From Oscillospiraceae bacterium (lineage in GTDB: Bacteria > Bacillota > Clostridia > Oscillospirales > Acutalibacteraceae), in NCBI GenBank assembly GCA_902774165.1, contig CACYHJ010000101.1, forward strand, positions 1 to 9,901: 9,901 bases of DNA. The letters are read 5' to 3'. How positions within the stretch are numbered: position 1 is the stretch's first letter; the number at the start of each line of letters is the position of its first letter. Positions 1 to 6,301 of the stretch are shown in pieces. Under the pieces are notes generated by a model. That model did not search any database and was not told the DNA's origin. It was given only the letters and a program-made list of their open reading frames with translations. The position numbers and the translations under genes were made by a program.

Positions 1-382
1 CGAGCTTGAGGTGGTGACCCCCGGCGCCACCACGCCGGTGCGCCGTCTCTCCGGCGGCAACGTGCAGAAGGTCCTGGTGGGCCGTGAGATCGCGTCTCAC
101 CCGAAGGTGCTGATGGCGGCGTACCCGGTCCGCGGACTCGACATCAACTCTTCGTATCTGATTTATAACCTTCTGACAAAGCAGAAGGAAAACGGCACCG
201 CCGTGATTTTCGTCGGCGAAGATCTGGACGTGCTGATCGCGCTGTGCGACCGGATCCTTGTGCTGAACTCCGGCCGTGTGACCGGCGTTCTGGACGGACG
301 GACCGCAAACAAGGAAGAAATCGGTCTTCTGATGACCAAGACCCATAACGGAACGGAGGCGAACGCAGATGCACATCGTTAA
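1..382 (+). CDS. ABC importer ATPase, C-terminal end (partial; BMP/NupO-like family)
   Basis: This is the last ~126 residues of an ATP-binding protein; the 5' part lies outside the window and the first whole codon is at position 2. Visible motifs are the ABC signature LSGGNVQK, a D-loop region PVRGLDI, and a C-terminal DRILVLNSGRV stretch. These match the second nucleotide-binding domain of the double-domain ATPases that serve sugar and nucleoside importers of the RbsA/NupO type. The two permeases that follow are of the matching kind, so it probably powers uptake of nucleosides or a similar small solute at the cytoplasmic membrane. The Walker B segment reads VLMAAYPV, so the usual Asp-Glu pair is Ala-Tyr. 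The H-loop position reads VGEDLD, without the usual His. A degenerate second domain is common in this family. The stop overlaps the next gene by 14 bp. The substrate cannot be read from the sequence. Confidence 0.9.
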   Translation, partial: ELEVVTPGATTPVRRLSGGNVQKVLVGREIASHPKVLMAAYPVRGLDINSSYLIYNLLTKQKENGTAVIFVGEDLDVLIALCDRILVLNSGRVTGVLDGRTANKEEIGLLMTKTHNGTEANADAHR

Positions 383-1442
383 GCGGGACTCTATGGTATG
401 GTATAAGTCGTGGCTGATCCGCGGCGCGGCGATCGTTGCGGCGCTGATCGTGTGCGCGATCGTCACGATTCTGATGACGCATCAGAACCCCATCAAGGTG
501 TATGCCACCATGTTCAGCGGCGCCTTCGGCACCCAGCGCAGGATCTGGAACCTTTTGCAGAACCTCGCGATGCTGCTTTGCGTCTCCCTCGCCGTCACGC
601 CGGCGTTCAAAATGAAATTCTGGAACATCGGCGCCGAGGGACAGGTGCTGGTGGGCGGTCTTGCCACCGCCGCCTGCATGATTCTGCTGGGCAATAAGCT
701 GCCGAACGGCGTTCTGATCGTTGTCGTGCTGCTTGCCAGCATTCTCGCCGGCGCGATCTGGGCGGTGATCCCCGCGCTGTTCAAGGCGAAGTGGAACACC
801 AACGAAACGCTGTTCACGCTGATGATGAACTACGTCGGCATCCAGCTGGTCTCTTATTTTTCGATGTACTGGGAAGCGCAGAAGGGCTCCGGTCAGATCG
901 GCATTATCAACCAGTCCACCCGGGCCGGATGGCTGCCTTCCATCGGGGAATATGATTACCTTCTCAATATCCTGATCGTCGCGGCGCTGACCGTCGGGAT
1001 GTACGTCTATCTCAAATACAGCAAGCACGGCTATGAGATTTCCGTGGTGGGCGAGAGCCAGAACACGGCGCGTTATATCGGCGTCAACGTGAAAAAGGTG
1101 ATCATCCGCACCATGATCCTCTCCGGCGCGGTCTGCGGTATCGCGGGCTTCCTGCTGGTGAGCGGCACGAACCATACCATCAATACCACCACAGCCGACG
1201 GCAGAGGCTTTACCGCCATCATGGTCTCGTGGCTTGCGAAGTTCAACCCGCTGTATATGGTGCTGACCTCCTTCCTGCTGGTATTCCTGCAGAAGGGCGC
1301 CAATGAGATCTCCACGGTCTTCGGGCTGAACAAATCCTTCTCGGATATTCTGACGGGCATTATCCTGTTCTTTATTATCGGTTGTGAGTTTTTCATCAAT
1401 TACAGGCTTGTTTTCCGTCATGCCAAAAAGGAGGTAAAGTGA
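369..1442 (+). CDS. ABC transporter permease 1 (BPD_transp_2 family, NupP-like)
   Basis: A 357-residue hydrophobic protein and the first of two different membrane subunits that would pair with the upstream ATPase. Membrane segments are visible near residues 19-37, 64-80, 94-107, 113-139, 150-166, 197-215, 247-266, 282-310 and 325-345. The motif FWNIGAEGQVLVGG (84-97) is characteristic of the permeases of branched-chain amino acid, ribose and nucleoside importers. The stretch GESQNTARYIGVN (228-240) lies where this family has its cytoplasmic coupling loop to the ATPase. The ATG at 369 has GGAGG at 355-359 with good spacing; an ATG at 393 is possible but lacks a better site. The gene overlaps the ATPase end and stops just before the second permease, so the three are one operon. 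Substrate specificity is inferred only from family resemblance. Confidence 0.92.
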   Translation: MHIVKRDSMVWYKSWLIRGAAIVAALIVCAIVTILMTHQNPIKVYATMFSGAFGTQRRIWNLLQNLAMLLCVSLAVTPAFKMKFWNIGAEGQVLVGGLATAACMILLGNKLPNGVLIVVVLLASILAGAIWAVIPALFKAKWNTNETLFTLMMNYVGIQLVSYFSMYWEAQKGSGQIGIINQSTRAGWLPSIGEYDYLLNILIVAALTVGMYVYLKYSKHGYEISVVGESQNTARYIGVNVKKVIIRTMILSGAVCGIAGFLLVSGTNHTINTTTADGRGFTAIMVSWLAKFNPLYMVLTSFLLVFLQKGANEISTVFGLNKSFSDILTGIILFFIIGCEFFINYRLVFRHAKKEVK

Positions 1443-1443
1443 G

Positions 1444-2445
1444 ATGTTTGCTTCCGGTACAATCATTACGCTGCTCCAGAGAGCGATCATGCAGGGAATC
1501 CCGATCCTTTACGGCTCCACCGGTGAGATCCTGACGGAAAAATCCGGCCACCTGAATCTCGGTATTCCCGGCATCATGTACGTCGGCGCCATCTCCGGCG
1601 TTATCGGCTCTTTCCTTTATGAGAACAGTCTTCCGTCCCGGGACGCGATCAATCCGTTCCTGGCGATTGTGATCCCGTTTTTGTGCGCGATTATCGGCTC
1701 GCTGCTGATGGGCCTGATCTACTGCTTCCTGACGGTCACGCTGCGCGCGAACCAGAACGTGACGGGCCTTGCGCTCACCACCTTCGGCGTGGGCTTCGGC
1801 AACTTCTTCGGCGCTTCTCTCGTGAAGCTGACCGGCAGCGAGGTGCCCTCCGTGACGCTGACCAATACCAGTCAGTTCTTCCGTGCGTCGCTGCCCTTCG
1901 CGGACAAGCTGGGCTGGTTCGGAAAGCTGTTCCTGTCCTACGGGTTCATGACTTATCTTGCGATTATCATCGCCTTTATCGTCGCCTACTTCCTCAAGAA
2001 GACGCGCAGGGGCCTGTATCTGCGCTCGGTGGGCGAGAACCCCGCAACGGCGGACGCCGCGGGCATCAACGTCAACCGGTATAAATACACCGCGACCTGC
2101 GTCGGTTCGGTGATCGCCGGTCTGGGCGGCCTGTTCTACGTGATGGACTACGCCACCGGCGTGTGGTCCAACGAGGGCTTCGGCGACCGCGGCTGGCTTG
2201 CCATCGCGCTGGTCATTTTCGCGATTTGGAAACCGAATTTCGCGGTACCCGGTTCCTTCATCTTCGGCGGCCTGTATATCGTCTATCTGTTCCTCAACGG
2301 CCTGCCCATGCGCACCGCGGAGCTGTTCAAAATGCTGCCCTATATCGTGACGATCATCGTCCTGATCTTCACGAGCGTGCGCAAAAAGCGTGAAAACCAG
2401 CCGCCCGCAAGTCTCGGCGTTTCCTATTTCCGGGAAGACCGGTAA
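1444..2445 (+). CDS. ABC transporter permease 2 (BPD_transp_2 family, NupQ-like)
   Basis: A 333-residue membrane protein, the second permease of the importer. It carries EILTEKSGHLNLGIPGIMYVG (28-48), which corresponds to the family's SGxxNxGxEGxM region. Here IPG stands where IEG or LEG is usual. It also has the coupling motif GENPATADAAGINV (197-210). Membrane segments are seen near residues 40-58, 71-100, 107-125, 165-184, 216-234, 250-262, 266-285 and 296-311. AAAAAGGAGG (1425-1434) precedes the ATG at 1444, and only 1 bp separates it from the previous stop, so the two permeases are translated together. No substrate-binding lipoprotein gene lies downstream; a terminator and an unrelated gene follow. 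The binding protein, if linked, must be upstream of the window. Confidence 0.92.
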   Translation: MFASGTIITLLQRAIMQGIPILYGSTGEILTEKSGHLNLGIPGIMYVGAISGVIGSFLYENSLPSRDAINPFLAIVIPFLCAIIGSLLMGLIYCFLTVTLRANQNVTGLALTTFGVGFGNFFGASLVKLTGSEVPSVTLTNTSQFFRASLPFADKLGWFGKLFLSYGFMTYLAIIIAFIVAYFLKKTRRGLYLRSVGENPATADAAGINVNRYKYTATCVGSVIAGLGGLFYVMDYATGVWSNEGFGDRGWLAIALVIFAIWKPNFAVPGSFIFGGLYIVYLFLNGLPMRTAELFKMLPYIVTIIVLIFTSVRKKRENQPPASLGVSYFREDR

Positions 2446-2457
2446 GTTCTCAGATGC

Positions 2458-2487
2458 AAAAAAGGATCGTTCCGGCGATCCTTTTTT
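2458..2487 (+). terminator. Intrinsic terminator closing the ABC transporter operon
   Basis: The 6-bp stem GGATCG/CGATCC (2464-2469 with 2476-2481) has a TTCCGG loop. It is flanked by A6 (2458-2463) and T6 (2482-2487), which can pair to extend the stem to 12 bp. The A-rich left arm means it could also stop transcription from the other side. It begins 12 bp after the permease stop codon. Confidence 0.9.
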
Positions 2488-2497
2488 CGTTTCACTA

Positions 2498-2526
2498 TTG
2501 TTATTTTCCGCGGAATTTGTTACACT
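2498..2526 (+). promoter_or_regulatory. Putative sigma-A promoter of nnr
   Basis: TTGTTA (2498-2503) and TACACT (2521-2526) are separated by exactly 17 bp. The promoter lies just after the operon terminator and 29 bp before the nnr start codon, which would give a 5' leader of about 23 nt. Each hexamer matches the consensus at four positions, so this is a plausible rather than strong promoter. Confidence 0.6.
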
Positions 2527-2555
2527 GTAAAAAGAAACGGAAAGGGGCTGGAATC

Positions 2556-4085
2556 ATGATCGTTCTGACTTCGGAGCAGATCCGCGCGGAGGAGCGCAGA
2601 GGCGCGGAAAGCGGGATCGGATTTGAAACAATGATGACCGCCGCGGGGGAAAACGCGGGGGAGGCGCTCTGCCGGATGTTTCCCGACGCGGAGCGCGTCG
2701 CCGTCGTCTGCGGAAAGGGCAGAAACGGCGGGGACGGGTTTGTCGCGGCGCGATATCTGAAGCAGCACGGAAAAAAGGTATATCTCATTCTCGCGTTCGG
2801 CGCGCCGACGCAGGAGCTTTGCGTGAAGATGTACGGCCTGACCCGCTCCTCCGGCATTCTCGCCTACGACTTTGTCAAATCGCCCGAATCCTGCGCGTCG
2901 GCGATGAAAACCTGCGATCTTCTGGTGGACGCTGTGTTCGGCATCGGTTTTTCCGGCGCGCTGCGGGGCAATACCGCGGACCTGGCGGAGCTTTACAACA
3001 GCCTGCCCGCGAAAAAGGCGGCGCTGGATCTGCCCTCCGGCCTCTCCGCCGACAGAAAGGACGTCCCCGCGCTGTATTACCACGCGGACGCGACGGTCAC
3101 GATGCACGCGAAAAAGCCCTGCCACATTCTCTCTCCCGCCGCGGAGGCCTGCGGCGAGACGGCGGTGGTTTCCATCGGGTTTGAGCCCGCGCCGGCGGAT
3201 GTGTTCCTGACCGAAACCGAGCGGCGGTACGTTGTGAGCTGCTTCCGTCCCCGCGCGAGGGATTCCCATAAGGGCAGCTACGGTACCGCTCTTTCCGTCT
3301 GCGGCTCCCGGAATATGCCCGGCGCCGCGGTGATGGCGGCGAAGGCGGCGGCGGAGAGCGGAGCGGGGCTGGTCTGCGCCGCGTTTCCCGAGCGCGCGTA
3401 TCAGGCGCTGACCGCGCACCTGTGCGAGCCGGTGTTCCTTGCGTGCCCCGACGACGCTGAGGGCGGTTTTTCGGCGGACGCCGTGAAAACGGTTGACGCG
3501 CGGCTCCCTTCCGCCACGGCGGTGCTGTTCGGCTGCGGCGCCGGACAGGGCGAGGGAGCGGGAAAACTGCTTGACCATCTGATCCGCAATACTTACAATC
3601 CGCTGATCATCGACGCGGATGGCATAAATCTCGTCGCTTCGCATAAAGATGTATTGAAAGAACGTCCGGGACCGACGCTTCTGACGCCCCACCCCGGGGA
3701 GATGTCGCGCCTGACCGGAAAAACCGCGGCGGAGATCAACGCCGACCGGATCGGCGCCGCCCGGGATTTCGCCCTGAAATACGGCGTGCATCTGCTGCTC
3801 AAGGGCAGCGGGACGGTGATCGCCTCCCCGCAGGATAAGATCTTCCTGAATCCCACCGGAAACCCCGGGATGGCGGTGGGCGGCAGCGGCGACGTGCTGT
3901 CGGGCATGATCCTCTCGTTTGCCGCCCAGGGGCTGTCCCTGTTTGACGCGGCGGTCTGCGGCGCTTATCTTCACGGCGCCGCCGGGGATCTTGCCGCGCA
4001 GAGATATTCGATGGCGGGCACGACGCCCCTGCGCATGCTGGAGGCGCTGCCGGAGGTTCTTTTACAAATCGAAAAAGAGATGTGA
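2556..4085 (+). CDS. nnr: Bifunctional NAD(P)H-hydrate epimerase / ADP-dependent NAD(P)H-hydrate dehydratase
   Basis: Repairs NADHX and NADPHX, the hydrated and inactive forms of the nicotinamide cofactors, in the cytoplasm. The N-terminal YjeF_N domain (about 1-215) interconverts the R and S epimers. The C-terminal ribokinase-like domain (about 225-509) removes water using ADP. Visible motifs are GKGRNGGDG (53-61), DLPSG (158-162), HKGSYG (238-243), DADG (353-356), LTPHPGE (376-382), KGSGT (416-420) and NPTGNPGMAVGGSGDV (432-447), which holds the nucleotide-binding and catalytic Asp region. The length of 509 residues is normal for the fused enzyme. The reading frame is open back to 2454, but ATG 2556 is chosen because GGAAAGGGG (2539-2547) precedes it with 8-nt spacing and MIVLTSEQIRAEE is the normal family start; the extra residues would run through the terminator and promoter. 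Its stop overlaps the next start by 4 bp. Confidence 0.96.
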   Translation: MIVLTSEQIRAEERRGAESGIGFETMMTAAGENAGEALCRMFPDAERVAVVCGKGRNGGDGFVAARYLKQHGKKVYLILAFGAPTQELCVKMYGLTRSSGILAYDFVKSPESCASAMKTCDLLVDAVFGIGFSGALRGNTADLAELYNSLPAKKAALDLPSGLSADRKDVPALYYHADATVTMHAKKPCHILSPAAEACGETAVVSIGFEPAPADVFLTETERRYVVSCFRPRARDSHKGSYGTALSVCGSRNMPGAAVMAAKAAAESGAGLVCAAFPERAYQALTAHLCEPVFLACPDDAEGGFSADAVKTVDARLPSATAVLFGCGAGQGEGAGKLLDHLIRNTYNPLIIDADGINLVASHKDVLKERPGPTLLTPHPGEMSRLTGKTAAEINADRIGAARDFALKYGVHLLLKGSGTVIASPQDKIFLNPTGNPGMAVGGSGDVLSGMILSFAAQGLSLFDAAVCGAYLHGAAGDLAAQRYSMAGTTPLRMLEALPEVLLQIEKEM

Positions 4086-4561
4086 TTTTTGTGAAAAGAA
4101 CTCTGCTCGCGTCGGTCTTCCTTACGGTCCTGTGTCTGTTTTCCGCCTGCGGCGCTTCTTCGCAGACGGGCTCTCCGCCCGCCGGTCTCCGGTTTGACGG
4201 GGAGTATCTTTTTTCCGCCGGGGAAACGGAATACCGTTTGACGCTGACGGCGGAAAACGGCAGCGTCAATGCGCGTCTTCTCAGCCCGGAGGCGCTCTCC
4301 GGCTTCGTCCTGCGGTACGACGGGGAAGCTGTGACCGTCTCCCTGAACGGGGTCACCGGCGAGGAGCCCGCGAAGGAGTTTTTTGACGGCACCCTGTTCG
4401 GCGCCATGCTCAAACAGGCGTTTGACTGCATTCACGCCGACGTCCCGGCGGAAAACGCCGCGGCGGACGAAACCGGCCTTGTGCTCTCGCTTGAGTCTCC
4501 GGTCGGCGGGTGGCGGCTTGAGAAAACCGCCGAAGCGGCTTCACAGACCGAAGGAGACTGA
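4082..4561 (+). CDS. Small predicted lipoprotein of unknown function
   Basis: A 159-residue protein. It starts with a short basic end and a hydrophobic stretch closing in LFSAC, a lipobox-like site whose -3 residue is Phe rather than the usual Leu. The mature part would therefore be lipid-anchored outside the membrane at Cys23. The GTG at 4082 overlaps the nnr stop in a GTGA arrangement. A GTG at 4091 would give MKRTLLASVF, an equally good signal peptide start, and I cannot separate them because the ribosome site (AAAGAG) is weak. The mature part alternates polar and hydrophobic residues like a beta-rich fold and includes SPEALSGFVLRYDGEAVTV. This resembles short hypothetical lipoproteins I recall from Clostridia, but I know no function. 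It is co-transcribed with nnr by position. Its 3' end overlaps the minus-strand mazF by 21 bp. Confidence 0.8.
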   Translation: MIFVKRTLLASVFLTVLCLFSACGASSQTGSPPAGLRFDGEYLFSAGETEYRLTLTAENGSVNARLLSPEALSGFVLRYDGEAVTVSLNGVTGEEPAKEFFDGTLFGAMLKQAFDCIHADVPAENAAADETGLVLSLESPVGGWRLEKTAEAASQTEGD

Positions 4562-4882
4562 GAGGGCGCCGTCCACCCGGCGCATCTCCGGCGCGCCGAG
4601 CACGCCCATTTTGTCCCGCAGGCGGCTCTTGTCCAGCGTGCGGATCTGTTCGAGCAGCACGATTGAATCCTTCTGCAGCCCGCAGCCGCCCGCGTCCACC
4701 CGGATGTGGGTCGGCAGCGGCGTTTTGTATTTCCGGCTTGTGATGGCGGCGGCGATCACGGTGGGGCTGTATTTGTTGCCCATATCGTTCTGAACGATAA
4801 GTACCGGCCGCAGGCCGCCCTGTTCCGAGCCGACGACGGGACTCAGGTCGGCGTAATATATATCTCCGCGTTTTACGTCCAT
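4541..4882 (-). CDS. mazF: MazF/EndoA-type mRNA interferase toxin, no antitoxin gene adjacent
   Basis: A 113-residue cytoplasmic endoribonuclease of the PemK/MazF family, which cleaves single-stranded mRNA at short sequences. The start MDVKRGDIYYADLSPVVGSE and the motifs GGLRPVLIVQND and LLEQIRTLDKSRL follow Bacillus subtilis EndoA (NdoA) closely. The catalytic Arg25 and Thr48 of that enzyme are present at the same numbers (GGLRP and AAAITSR), so it looks intact. The frame is open to 4918, but ATG 4882 is chosen because of an ideal ribosome site and the family length of about 116. EndoA normally has a small antitoxin gene just upstream. Here the upstream 257 bp hold no such gene, and the next gene is divergent rplS. 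The 3' end overlaps the lipoprotein gene on the other strand. It may be neutralised by an unlinked antitoxin or act as a stand-alone regulator; that is inference. Confidence 0.95.
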   Translation of the reverse strand: MDVKRGDIYYADLSPVVGSEQGGLRPVLIVQNDMGNKYSPTVIAAAITSRKYKTPLPTHIRVDAGGCGLQKDSIVLLEQIRTLDKSRLRDKMGVLGAPEMRRVDGALSVSFGL

Positions 4883-4890
4883 GGCAGAAT

Positions 4891-4899
4891 CTCCTTTCT
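4891..4899 (-). promoter_or_regulatory. Ribosome binding site deciding the mazF start
   Basis: Read on the minus strand this is AGAAAGGAG, ending 8 nt before the ATG at 4882. It is a near-perfect Shine-Dalgarno site and rejects the longer reading that would begin at 4918. Confidence 0.85.
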
Positions 4900-4975
4900 T
4901 TTCAGTCATATTTTGCACCGTTCGGGGGCCGTTTAATCACGGATTTGTGAAATAGTGAAAAAATAAAAATAGGTA

Positions 4976-5004
4976 TTGCAAATTTGATTTTCCTGTGATA
5001 TTAT
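4976..5004 (+). promoter_or_regulatory. Sigma-A promoter of rplS
   Basis: TTGCAA (4976-4981), a 17-bp spacer and TATTAT (4999-5004), in an AT-rich stretch unlike the surrounding coding DNA. Transcription would start near 5011, giving a leader of about 130 nt before rplS. I found no comparably clear promoter for the divergent mazF in the same intergenic region. Confidence 0.8.
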
Positions 5005-5011
5005 ATAACAA

Positions 5012-5133
5012 GCGTTCTTTGCGCCCTTTGTCCGGGGCGGCGGTTAGTGTAACGCTGAAATTACATTAAAGCGGTCGGTCCTCTGTCTTTCGTTTATTCG
5101 TCAGGGTATGAACGGCTGAAAGAAATCTGGAGG
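5012..5133 (+). promoter_or_regulatory. Structured 5' leader of rplS, candidate L19 autoregulatory element
   Basis: The untranslated leader between promoter and start codon can fold into two domains. The first has GCGTT (5012-5016) pairing AACGC (5051-5055), enclosing CGCCC (5022-5026) with GGGCG (5035-5039). The second has TCTTTCGTT (5086-5094) pairing AACG (5111-5114) and AAAGA (5119-5123), with a GCTG bulge on the right arm. The second stem ends just before the TGGAGG ribosome site (5128-5133), so its folding could affect L19 translation. Firmicutes are known to carry an L19 leader RNA upstream of rplS. I cannot compare this sequence with that model from memory, so the identity is a guess from position and foldability. 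Confidence 0.45.
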
Positions 5134-5139
5134 TTTATT

Positions 5140-5484
5140 ATGGACGCTTTGAAATTGATCGCCGAGTCAAGCCTCAAGAGCGACGCTCCCGAGTTTGCCA
5201 TCGGTGATACCGTGAAGGTACACGTCAAGATCCGTGAGGGTGAAAGAGAGAGAATTCAGATCTTCGAAGGCACCGTGATCGCCCGCAAAGGCAGCGGCGT
5301 TTCCGAGACGTTCACCGTTCGCCGCCTTTCCTTCGGCGTCGGCATCGAAAGAGTTTTCCCGATCCATTCCCCCAACGTCGCCAAGGTAGAAGTCATCCGC
5401 CACGGTCACGTCCGCAGAGCGAAGCTCTACTATCTGCGTGACAGAGTCGGTAAGGCTGCCAAGGTCAAGGAGCTTATCCGCTGA
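5140..5484 (+). CDS. rplS: 50S ribosomal protein L19
   Basis: A 114-residue protein of the large ribosomal subunit that sits at the interface with the small subunit. Recognised by FAIGDTVKVHVKIREGERER, the segments IQIFEGTVIARKG and SETFTVRR, the stretch GVGIERVFPIHSP, and the ending RAKLYYLRDRVGKAAKVKE. All are in the usual order and the length is normal for the family. The ATG at 5140 is preceded by TGGAGG (5128-5133) with 6-nt spacing. In many Firmicutes rplS follows trmD and rimM; here those genes are absent upstream and mazF lies divergent instead. The gene therefore depends on its own promoter and leader, and a terminator directly after it suggests a mostly monocistronic message. Confidence 0.98.
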   Translation: MDALKLIAESSLKSDAPEFAIGDTVKVHVKIREGERERIQIFEGTVIARKGSGVSETFTVRRLSFGVGIERVFPIHSPNVAKVEVIRHGHVRRAKLYYLRDRVGKAAKVKELIR

Positions 5485-5505
5485 CGTCTTGCGTGTCATT
5501 TTCAA

Positions 5506-5527
5506 CACAGGGTGGTTACCCTCTGTG
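5506..5527 (+). other. Small hairpin after rplS
   Basis: CACA and GGGT (5506-5513) can pair with ACCC and TGTG (5518-5527), leaving a TC bulge and a GGTT loop. No T-run follows, so it is not itself a terminator. It sits 14 bp before the true terminator and may protect the 3' end of the rplS message. Function is inferred only from position. Confidence 0.4.
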
Positions 5528-5540
5528 AACCGACAACCGG

Positions 5541-5564
5541 AGGGAGCGTAACAGCTCCCTTTTT
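5541..5564 (+). terminator. Intrinsic terminator of rplS
   Basis: The stem AGGGAGC/GCTCCCT (5541-5547 with 5554-5560) has a GTAACA loop and is followed by a short T-run ending at 5564. It ends 30 bp before the lepB start, leaving too little room for an ordinary promoter between them. Confidence 0.82.
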
Positions 5565-5577
5565 GGTTATCCTTTTC

Positions 5578-5585
5578 AAAAGGAG
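5578..5585 (+). promoter_or_regulatory. Ribosome binding site deciding the lepB start
   Basis: AAAAGGAG is 9 nt from ATG 5595 but only 3 nt from the in-frame GTG at 5589, so it favours ATG 5595 as the start. Confidence 0.8.
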
Positions 5586-5594
5586 ACTGTGAAC

Positions 5595-6287
5595 ATGGAT
5601 GAATTGAATCAGGCCGATCTCGACGTTCTGCAGGAAGCGCAATCCGAGGAAGAAATCGCCGGGCCGGAAGATAAAAAGAGTAAAAAATCCAGACGCAAAA
5701 AGAAAAACGGCGAGGAAAAGGTCGAGTTCTCCCTTGCCGGCAGTCTGATTGAGATCGCCTCCGTCTTTGTCACGGCGCTGACGGCGATTGCGATCATCTT
5801 TGTGTTTATCGCCCGTCCCGTGGGCGTGAGGGGCACCTCCATGCTCCCGACGCTGAAGGAGAACGACTGGCTTCTGGTTTCGCCGATTTACGGCGGGCCG
5901 CAGTACGGCGATATCATCGTGTCGTATCCCCCCAGCGCCTTCAACGAGCCGCTGGTGAAGCGCGTGATCGCCGTGGGCGGACAGAAGGTGGATATCGATT
6001 TTGACGCGGGCGTCGTCTATGTGGATGATATCCCGCTCAATGAGGAGCGCTATGTGCTGGAGATGACCCACCGTCAGACGGCGGAGGATCAGGAATTCCC
6101 GCTGATCGTGCCCTACGGCGAGGTCTTTATGATGGGCGACAACCGCAACGGCTCCACCGACAGCCGCTCCAAGCTGGTGGGCACCTGCCGGGAGGAGTAT
6201 ATCCTCGGCAAGGCCATCTGCCGGATCTATCCCTTCGGCGACTGGGACGTGAACGCGTCCTTCCGCGGCACGTCAAACAATAACTGA
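5595..6287 (+). CDS. lepB: Type I signal peptidase
   Basis: Cuts signal peptides from secreted proteins on the outer face of the cytoplasmic membrane. The 230-residue protein has one membrane segment (about 55-73), then the catalytic serine in GTSMLPTL (Ser82), the catalytic lysine in PLVKRVIAVGGQ (Lys122), and the conserved box GDNRNGSTDSR (181-191). All the Ser-Lys dyad motifs of the family are present. The cytoplasmic N-terminus is long, about 54 residues. It begins acidic and then becomes strongly basic between residues 27 and 37 (KKSKKSRRKKK), whereas many Gram-positive homologues have only about 10-20 residues before the membrane segment. ATG 5595 is preferred over GTG 5589 because of ribosome-site spacing. 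It lies between two terminators, so it is either fed by read-through from rplS or has a promoter I cannot see. Confidence 0.97.
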   Translation: MDELNQADLDVLQEAQSEEEIAGPEDKKSKKSRRKKKNGEEKVEFSLAGSLIEIASVFVTALTAIAIIFVFIARPVGVRGTSMLPTLKENDWLLVSPIYGGPQYGDIIVSYPPSAFNEPLVKRVIAVGGQKVDIDFDAGVVYVDDIPLNEERYVLEMTHRQTAEDQEFPLIVPYGEVFMMGDNRNGSTDSRSKLVGTCREEYILGKAICRIYPFGDWDVNASFRGTSNNN

Positions 6288-6301
6288 AAACGCTGAAAGT
6301 C

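Noticed and set aside
144..1490. A 448-residue minus-strand open frame across the ABC transporter genes.
   Set aside because: It spans three real plus-strand genes and looks like low-complexity antisense translation rich in Asp, His and Arg.
2454..2555. A longer N-terminus for Nnr starting at 2454.
   Set aside because: The extra 34 codons run through the terminator hairpin and promoter, and the family start with a good ribosome site is at 2556.
2520..3974. A 484-residue open frame on the minus strand across nnr.
   Set aside because: It is an arginine- and glycine-rich shadow of a GC-rich gene, with no ribosome site I could recognise and no known domain.
4383..4793. A 136-residue plus-strand frame crossing the lipoprotein and mazF.
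   Set aside because: It is arginine- and serine-rich, lacks a ribosome site, and is explained by the two real genes on either side.
4883..4918. A 12-residue N-terminal extension of MazF, or a tiny antitoxin remnant upstream.
   Set aside because: The Shine-Dalgarno site at 4891-4899 lies inside this stretch and points to ATG 4882. The 12 residues show no antitoxin-like sequence.
4883..5139. A promoter for mazF on the minus strand, using the palindromic TTGCAA or the TATATAA run.
   Set aside because: The hexamers that pair with them at 16-18 bp spacing are poor, and both motifs are explained by the rplS promoter on the plus strand.
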